Part shown: positions 1 to 8,800 of the stretch, piece by piece
How the letters are laid out: the number at the start of each line of letters is the position of its first letter
How positions within the stretch are numbered: position 1 is the first letter of the stretch
Assembly: GCA_028565635.1 (NCBI GenBank)
Contig: JAOXYB010021358.1
Span: 3,417 to 14,117 of the forward strand
DNA: 10,701 bases
Origin: Phoronis ovalis
Lineage: Eukaryota; Phoronida; Phoronidae
Reading direction: 5' to 3'
Made by a program: the position numbers and the translations under genes
The notes under the pieces: model-generated
The model's input: the letters and a program-made list of their open reading frames with translations, nothing else
Database searches by the model: none
Told to the model about the DNA's origin: nothing

Positions 1-2560
1 AAAAATAGTGTCTGATCTGAATAATCTTCTTGGTGGTCTGTAATAAAAGTAGTTTGTACTTAACATTTACTGCTTAAAATTCCTGGTTTTTGTGTTAAAT
101 GTTTTTTATCTGATTTTGACATCAACATTGTTGTCTATTATATGCATTTTGTGTAATTCAGTGTGTTTATGAAATTAAGTAGTCTTAAAAATATTTATTG
201 CATTTTGTGAAGAAATTAAAAAAATAAGAAGTGTTTGATTATTTTTATTGTACTTTAGTCAATTGCTGTAGGACAACATAAGAATATTGTTTTAAGTGTC
301 CTCTTTATTTTTTAGTACTGTAACAATGGTTCATTCCTATAACTGAAAGGAAATTAAGGCTTTTTTTGAAGTTGTATATCATCTGTGTGGTCCAATTCGA
401 GCATAATTTGTTGCCTTTTTATTTCTTTGTTGGAAATAATATAGCTAATGATGCAGATGAAAATGCAACCATGCAGTACTAAAATTGAAATTGAAGTAAA
501 AAAACAGCCAGCAAAACATTAAATGCTACCCTCTTATTTAGTGTACTCAATCGCAGAATTACAGGTAATCAACCACTAGGCTGATAATATGATAAAACTA
601 TCTCGTCAAGACCACACCTACATGCTAACTGTTATGTGCAGAATTATACTTCAAACAAACAAATCTTTATGTGCAAAAAAGGTGTAAAACGCATTAAAAC
701 CAATACATAATATGCAATCTACCATATACAAAAATATACAGGCTTATGCTTAGAGAAGGACCCAAAATTGACTTGGCTTATTTGGTTTTTATGATGGAAT
801 TTTTGTATAGTATTAAGCAGCATCGGTTTTCATAACAAATTGATATGCTATCTACATAGATTCATTAGTGTGGAATTTGTGTTTTGTGTTATTTTTTCAA
901 AACAAATACAATTTGTAAATTGTGTAACTGCTTGTAGACATTGTTTTGACTAAGTGCAAGTTATTGCTTAATGAAAGAATTGCCATTCAGGTACATAACA
1001 TGGTATATAATTTTTTTTTTCAAACTGACATCTGGTGGTAAAGATGCCCTATAAAGCTATTTATTTGGAAAAATACTGATGATATGTAAATCTCTTCAAA
1101 TGCAAGTTTGGCTCAAAAATAATAGAACACTGATCAGTTATATATAAACCAGATATAAACCAAAAATGGTTTAGCACTAATATGTTTAAGCAATTTACTT
1201 CCCTTTCCCTAAAATGTAAAAGTTCCTGTTTATTTTATGAGAGATGATGGGTTGCTGCAGAAATGGGCTACATGTACTTACAGTATTTAGTGCAAATTAT
1301 TGCACAAACTGATTGTTCCAATAGTCAATTCATGTATTGTGTTTCATTAAACTAATATAATACTTTCTTTGTTTTTGTCTCAACTAAAACAAAAGCATTT
1401 ACATTATATTGGCTTTCAGCTGTGGTTTTAGAACTTGATTTTATTTTGTTATGATATATGAGACAAGAACACAAACCTGAAGTTATTATTATAATTCTGA
1501 AATAGCCTCACAAGTTAATAGTATTGTTTCCAAATTCAATGTTTGAAATTGGAAGCTCTGGTCCAAGTAGGCGCAGGTGCTTGATAGTTGCGAGCATCTC
1601 CAGTGAAACTGTTGTGTTTAATCTGAGCAGTGATTCTTTTTTCATGTTTTTTTATTGTTAATATGTGAAACTATGGAAAACATCCACATTTTTCATACTC
1701 ATGGTCTCTCTCCTCTAGCTCATACACCACAAATGTGAACTGCTTTTGCAGTACTTGGCACTGTTCAAAATATGATGCCATGTATCTAAAATAATACTTA
1801 TGAAAGATAACGTGTTCATAAAATAGTGTGAAGGATTTTGGGTAATTCAAAATTTAAAATTTTGTGTAGAGATTATAATACTTGCAGGCAAGCGTTTCGG
1901 TAATCATTTAAAAGGAGGATACTATGGTAATTACATCTGATACTGGATAAATGAATTAATTGCAGTCAAAGTTTAAGGAAACTTCATTTGTTAATGAGCT
2001 GTAAACAAGGCTGAAATATTATCATAGTCTGTTGTATAGGTATATTAAAGAGTATTTCTGATGATTAGCATCAGTGTGTTGAATAAACTGAAATCTGGAT
2101 TTTGTAATATATTTTTTTCTATGCTGAACTAGTGGAGACTAGTTACAGTACAATATTCTGAATGCTATAAAGTTATAAAATATCGCCAAACTGAAAATAG
2201 AAACCGTGGGGATAAAATTAGATCTTATAGATTTCATTCACATTTTAGTAAGTATGATAGGAATTTTTATTGGAGTAGAATTAATATGTATTGATTTGGT
2301 ATTTGAATAAAATTGAAAGCTATGCTGTTCTGAAAACTTTAATGCTTTTGCGTATAATTACTGTTAGACACAGTGTAATGTTGCTATGCCTAGCTCACCG
2401 ATTAGTTCAACTATTTACTTTGCAAGCTGTATGAGCTGGCACTACCATTTTGTTTCCACCCTCCTCACTTTACACTACTCTGATTAACCTTCACTCTTGT
2501 TATGGCTTGTGATGTACAAATAAACTCTGTGATGTCATTATTTCTTTTTTTTTTTTCCAG
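1..2560 (+). other. Probable upstream intron, no recognisable gene
   Basis: This 2.5-kb stretch is AT-rich with frequent stops in all frames. I see no ADAMTS propeptide motif, no signal peptide and no similarity to a known transposase. It ends in a long T-run and TTCCAG at 2543-2560, the acceptor of exon A. Exon A begins in the middle of a codon, so at least one coding exon must lie upstream. It may be left of the window or inside this stretch; the best but weak candidate is 2149-2247. Whether any of this is 5' of the transcript cannot be judged. Confidence 0.6.
2149..2247 (+). other. Weak candidate for the preceding propeptide exon
   Basis: A stretch open for 32 codons lies between TTACAG (ending 2148) and a consensus donor GTAAGT at 2248. 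It would end with one base of a codon, which fits the two bases that open exon A (joined codon AAA, Lys). The 313-bp gap to exon A matches the other introns. Against it: the acceptor has a poor pyrimidine tract, 30-odd open codons are expected by chance here, and the translation (one Cys, many Arg/Lys/Tyr) shows no propeptide motif I recognise. Confidence 0.15.
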
Positions 2561-2811
2561 AAAATTACAAACATGGAAAGAGGAAAACAACTACCAATGT
2601 CAATCTTCTGAATACTGACAAATATATAAATAAAATACCACATACTCAAAGAACAGTATTAAGAAATAGAACTGCATCTATTGTGCATTCAAGACACAAA
2701 CGCTCATACTCATGGGAACGTTACGTGGAAGTAATGGTAGCTGCTGATAGCAAGATGGTTGCTTATCATGGTAGTAGATTAGAACAATATCTGCTCACTT
2801 TAATGGCAGTG
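2561..2811 (+). CDS. ADAMTS9: Exon A: propeptide tail, furin site, start of protease domain
   Basis: The acceptor is a long T-run plus TTCCAG ending at 2560; the donor is GTAAGT at 2812. The exon opens with two bases of a split codon and ends in phase 0 (residues 1-83). Residues 1-47 are a basic propeptide tail with an N-glycosylation sequon NRT at 35-37 and the furin-type site RHKR at 44-47. The protease domain starts with [19 protein letters not shown], the usual first strand of ADAMTS9/20-like catalytic domains. In frame, the sequence is open from 2563, so the GTG at 2683 is an internal Val codon and not a start. The true start codon is further upstream. Confidence 0.93.
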
Positions 2812-5800
2812 GTAAGTGTGAAATACCTCTTAATACATGAAAGTGTAGAAGGAATTCAAATTGAGTTCACCATGAATTTAGTAATGACACAATGTGAATT
2901 TGATTTTTAATTTATTAAATGTATGAGATAGCGTAACTTCTTTTTCTACACCATTTCCTATGCATAATTTGCATAAATACAGTAATTCATATATGTATTA
3001 TGTAAACAGCAATTTATGTATTATTACATATTTATGTCCAAAATTTGCATAAGGATAATTATATTTCAGGTCACAAGTATATACAAAGATGCTAGTATAG
3101 GAAATAATATAAATATAGTCATTGTTAAATTGGTCGTGATAGAGAAAGAGAATGATGGGCCAAAGATCTCAAATAATGCTGCAAGTTCTTTACGAGAATT
3201 TTGTAAATGGCAAAATGGTCAAAACTCGGATGATGACAGACATCCTTACCATCATGATACTGCAATATTACTTACAAAGTGAGTCATATACGTAATGTGT
3301 TAATTTATTTCTAAATAGCTTACTTGAAGTAACTTCTATTCAAAGAGGACTTTCATCCATGACAAACCGTGTTGAAGTGGGATATGTTAATGTGAAACAT
3401 ACCAGAGCCATGAAGCCCTCACTGTGTCCAGTTTTCTGAGAGGGCTAATAGTTGAGGGAGGGCTTGTATTTTATTCAGAGCAGAGCCCTGTTGTGATAAT
3501 ACTGTATTTTACTAAAATGGTATGAAAAAAGTCTTGTATATAGTCATACTTCAAAATCTGCTCACACCATTTTTATAGGTTCTTTTAAGGAATATAGTTT
3601 TTTGTTTTCAGAAATGATATTTGCAGAAGTGCTAGTAAATGTGACACTCTTGGATTAGCTGAGCTGGGTACTATGTGTGATCCATTAAAAAGTTGTTCAA
3701 TCATTGAAGACAATGGCTTAAGTGCAGCATTCACAATAGCTCATGAACTTGGCCATGTGTAAGTTTCAAGCTACATGCTTTACAGATATTAAAAATAATG
3801 GCATGTATTTCCAGCTTTGAGGAACTTGCATATAATAATTATGTGTATTTATGTAGTCTCTAACACAGACAATTTATCTTATAAATTTATATAGGGATCG
3901 AAACTTATATATAAACTCAATTTGGTAGTATTTAATTACTGCATGGTTTTAAGGAAATTAAAAATAACACATCGTAACAAAAAAAAAATTAAAAAATACG
4001 ACAAGGGAACTTAGACTAGTATTTATGATGAAATAATCATGAGGACCATCCATATTACATTTATTTGTCTATTAGACTTGGGTCAAACAATATCTGGAAT
4101 GTGACTTTTCTGCAACATTCTTTGGATGTTGTATTCAATACTATAGTTATTGTTTTAGTAGGCAATTAAGTGTTTTCCATTAATTTGTAATTGTTATATC
4201 TTTCCTTTGGTACAGATTCAGCATACCTCACGATGATAATAAAAACTGTCAAACGATGTCTGATGGGAAAGCTGGGTTTCATGTCATGTCACCAACTTTA
4301 GATTACAACACAGATCCATGGACATGGTCTAAATGCAGTCGATTCTACATGACACAGTTCTTAGAGTAAGTAATTCTGCATATGTTTTCCTGTATCCATA
4401 GTAAAAGCCAGATATTGAATAGAATATTCTTCTGGTGGAGAATGATGTATTCTTCTATGTGTCCAAATATTGACTTTTGTAACCAAAGAAGGAAAATCTG
4501 TTTTCTACAGTTGATACATTGTATCGACCTTTTGTTGATTTTAAGAAAGCTCAAAGACTGACAGTATTTCATTTACTTGCCTTTTTATTTGTCTATTTAT
4601 AATAATTCAGTGCCTTACTGGTTGAAGGTGTGAATGTAGTTTCTTTTTGCAATCTAGTGGTGTCGATGGAAATTGCCTTCTAGACAAACCGGGAGTTGAC
4701 AAGTACAAAAATAAAATTGCCAAAGCCATGCAGCATCTACCTGGGGAATCTTACAGTGCAGGGCAGCAATGCGAACTGGTGTTTGGTAAAGGATCAGATG
4801 TCTGCTCATATATGGTAGGTGTTAGTATAGCACTGGGCCAAATAATCACACCATATAAGTCTTCTAGCCTTTTATAGACTGCAAAACTGATTGGCACAAC
4901 CACCTGTATTAGTATCTAATGATGTAGTGTTCTTGCAAGCTGCATGTAAATGATACCAGATGTATATACTATTATTTTGCATTATCTTTAATTAGTAAAG
5001 TAGCTATTACATTGTCATATGATAGACAATAGGTTGTCATGGTGTACTTTCTTGCTAATAAAACTGGAATTCTTTGCTTTGATTATTTGATTGTTTTCTT
5101 CGTAGCCTGTGTGCAAGCGACTGTGGTGTACAAGTCCTTATGGTTTGGCTAATGGTTGTCGAACACAACATATGCCGTGGGCAGATGGTACTAAATGTGC
5201 AAGTAATAAGGTTAGTATTATATATATAACTTAAGAATCAAGATAAAGTAGACCTAGCTGTTTATAAAGTAAGAAGAACTGAGACCTTGTACTTTAAAGT
5301 GTACTGACAAAACTGACATTTTGCTAACCTTTACATAGTGGTTGCTACTCTTAACAACCACTGACAATAAGATGCATAGCTTAACAAGTTTCACAAGCAT
5401 TTAAAGTCCTGTAGGAAATTTATGAAATTTTACCTTTGGGTCCTTCAATAAAGATGAGGTATGTATGTTTATTTTCCTTTTTATGTCAATAAATTGAAAA
5501 AAAATATTTCAGTGGTGCTTTGATGGCGAATGTGTATTTAAGTCAAGGCAGAATAAACCGGTAAATGGTGGCTGGAATCGTTGGAACGGATGGGGTGACT
5601 GCTCGCGCACATGTGGAGGTGGTGTCATGGCATCTGTTAGACACTGTGATAGACCAAGGTATGTTTATGGTATAAATGAAAGGAACAGCTATTTACTGGT
5701 TGACAGTTAGAAAATAAATTTGACTTACTGATCCGTGTTAATAATCAATTTGATAAGTTGTATTTCAATTTAAAAATATTAATTTTTGATGCAGAACTGC

Positions 5801-8800
5801 TGTGAAGTGTAAATTACCTGACTTGGAAGTGTTTACTTTCTCACAAAACATGTTTATTGGTATATTTCTCATGTTTATTTGGTATACTGTAGTGGAAAAT
5901 ATTTCAAAAAAATATAAAAGTGCATAGTTTAGAAAGGAAATTATTTAATTTTGCTTACGAAGCTATGTAATGATTTCTTTATTAAAGTCCACAATATGGT
6001 GGAAGATATTGTGTTGGTCGTCGTGTTAGATACAGGTCATGTAATACACAAGACTGCCCATCTGGTACACAAGAGTTTCGAGAAGAACAATGCAGTGAAT
6101 TTGATGGCAAACATTTTAATATAAATGGATTGACACCTGCTACAAGATGGGTGCCAAAGTATTCTGGAAGTAAGATTTGTTTTTATTGTCACCGTTACTG
6201 CTGCGTGGCTGTCTTCCGTTTACTTTCTTCGAATACAGACTGTTCTGTGCACACTGCATGCTGTAGCTCCTATAAAGTTATGATTACAATAACTGCATAT
6301 TACATATCTAAGGATACATTTCCATTTCACGTTGTTTTCATATCAAGTTAGTTTTACATACATGTATTAACTTGATTTTTAATTTACAGTAACTTTAAAT
6401 TGCTGGTGCTAGGGGTTGATATCTCTTACCAAGAAGATTTTGTTGTACATTATCTAACGTAGCTTTTCGATATTTGTCTTTTAAATATATTTTTATATAC
6501 TTGCAGTTGCTTCTCGAGACCAGTGTAAACTTTACTGCCGTGTATCTGGTAGTAGCTCATTTTATCGTTTAGCTCACAAGGTCAAAGATGGAACTAACTG
6601 TGATTTAGATACCACTGACCTTTGTGTCAATGGTGTTTGCAGAGTACGTGGTTCTAGATTTTTAACTAATTAAAGTGGCATTTGTTAAGAAAGTTTCAAC
6701 TTCTTGAAACAATTTCAAGCATTTTACTTGGTTTTGCAAATACCAGTACTGTCAGAAAATCAGGATTTGTTGTATCGAATAAATGTTAAACAATTATTTT
6801 ATTTAATATAGAACCTTTTTTAAAAAACACAATTTGGGTCACTTGTACTGGAAGTAGTCTAAGAAATTTGTTTACATTATAGAAAGCTGGTTGTGACAAT
6901 CGACTTGGTTCGAGAACAAAGACGGATAAATGTGGTGTTTGTGGAGGAGATGACTCCTCCTGTAAAACGATAACAGATACTTACAGTAAACGAGTCAGAT
7001 ATGGTTAGTATCCACTTTATCTGTATTACCTTCTTAGTCATGTTTCCTGTTCAACATTATTTAAAAACTAATACACAACACTATTAAGGTATAAAAATAC
7101 AAACACAGATAACATATGGAGGGGGAAAAGAAATGAACACAGCTGTAAGAAGAAGCAATATATTTTCTTGGAACTACATGTATCTAGTAAATATATCACA
7201 TCGTTTTTTACTTTTGATTTCGTACCATCTTGTGTGTCTTGTTCACTGTTACCTCCAGGTATTATTTGCAAGATAATTATTGATCCAAAAATTTAAACTA
7301 ATTTTTATTGAATACAGAAGCAATGCTTCTATGAAAGTAGTGCAGAAGTAATCTGAGATAAGTACTTCAAGCCTTTTTGTTAATATACTGTCTGTAAAAT
7401 GCTTGTTGTAGATCACACTGAACAGATATTGTATTTTATTTTAATATTATTATATGAATAGGAACAATTATGTGTAAAAATACTGCAGTTCTTTTTCTTC
7501 CCCACCTGTTTATATTTCACTTGATATTCAGGATACAATTATGTGGTCACCATTCCAAGTGGAGCATTAGGAATAGAAATTACACAACATGGGCATCAAG
7601 GTAGAAAAGATGATGACAACTATTTGGGTAGGTTTATTTTTGTTAAAAGTGAAACGTACCTTATTAAAATTTTGATTAATTCACAGCCTTAATCATATAA
7701 TAATCTTTTTATTTAAACAGAATAATGATCAATCCAATGACCTGTAGAAAGACTGTTGTATTATTACCATGTTAGTATATATAACTTTATGTTTGTACAT
7801 GGTATACCGTACCATCAAAAGCTGATTGTGACACTGAAAAAGTGACACCTATTGGTAATTTGTCATGTACCTTTCTTACTAACTGTCCAACCTATACCGT
7901 GTAGCTGTTCATGTATGAATAGTCAAGGTTTAAATATTTGTGTGTTAGCTGACATTCACAATACTGGTGATAGCTCATAATATCATGAGGGGTACTTTAA
8001 ACATGGGTAACATTGACACACCGACATAACCTTAAAAATGACACCGACAGGCAACACATATAAATATTAGACGATGGACACGATTTTGTTTTTTACCATC
8101 TAGTTGTATGAATGTGTAAAAATTGACAAACTAATTTTGCTTACAGAGTGACACAGTTTTAATTTTGGAGACCCCTATAAATTACGGTGGGGCACTAAAG
8201 TCATGCTATTTATAATATTAAGTTGTGAATGTCATGTCATTAACACTGAATAATATAAAGATAAAGAAATTAATGTTCAATTGTAAAAATAGTAGATCCA
8301 TTGTTTTAGCTCTGGGAACATCAAAAGGTTTGGATGCACGTACTAATGGTCCAAGAGACATGGAGTACATTTTAAATGGAAAGTTTATCGTCAGTATGTT
8401 TCCAGTGGAGCGTATGCATAAGGGAGTTAAGATTGAGTACAGCGGGTCTGATAACGTTGTTGAGAAAATTAATGTCACTAGTAAACTGAAAGATGATTTA
8501 TATGTTATGGTAAATATTGATACATATGTTATTCTTCTTTATTTATGAATTAAAAGCTTAGAACTTAATCCATCGAGTCAGGAAGCATTGGAAAGGATAA
8601 ACTTTTAAAGTAATGTTAACCTTTTGATGTTATGACTTGCCTGTTGGGGCTTGTTATAAGTTGATGTTGACCAGAATTCTTTTTGAAATAGTTTGTAAAG
8701 CGAAAGGGACAAATGCATCTTATATATTGACCGTTTTCCACTGTAGCAGTTTTTAAATTGAATTAAATCTAAAGGATATCATGCTATGCTTCCAGGTGTT

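Noticed and set aside
1538-1660. Short open frame of about 40 codons with a less AT-rich core around 1565-1605
   Set aside because: No splice sites in a fitting phase and no recognisable protein; within chance expectation.
1911-1949. AAAGGAGG followed by ATG, resembling a bacterial ribosome binding site and start
   Set aside because: The frame stops after eight codons, and the window is spliced animal DNA.
2683-2685. GTG as a translation start before the furin site
   Set aside because: The frame is open upstream to the exon A acceptor and the residue lies in the propeptide tail, so it is an internal Val codon.
6703-6719. Perfect 7-bp hairpin CTTGAAA-CAA-TTTCAAG in intron 9
   Set aside because: Short, AT-rich and without context; such hairpins are expected by chance.
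7068-7271. 67-codon minus-strand open frame in intron 10 as a transposon fragment
   Set aside because: The Gln/Asp/Lys-rich start hinted at a protein, but no motif of a known transposase or reverse transcriptase could be identified.
8142-8175. TACAGAGTGACACAG as the end of a second mariner-type element
   Set aside because: No inverted partner is found before exon L, so on its own it cannot be called an element.
8218-8478. Minus-strand open frame opposite exon L
   Set aside because: It is a shadow of the exon L coding frame; the plus-strand translation is clearly ADAMTS spacer.
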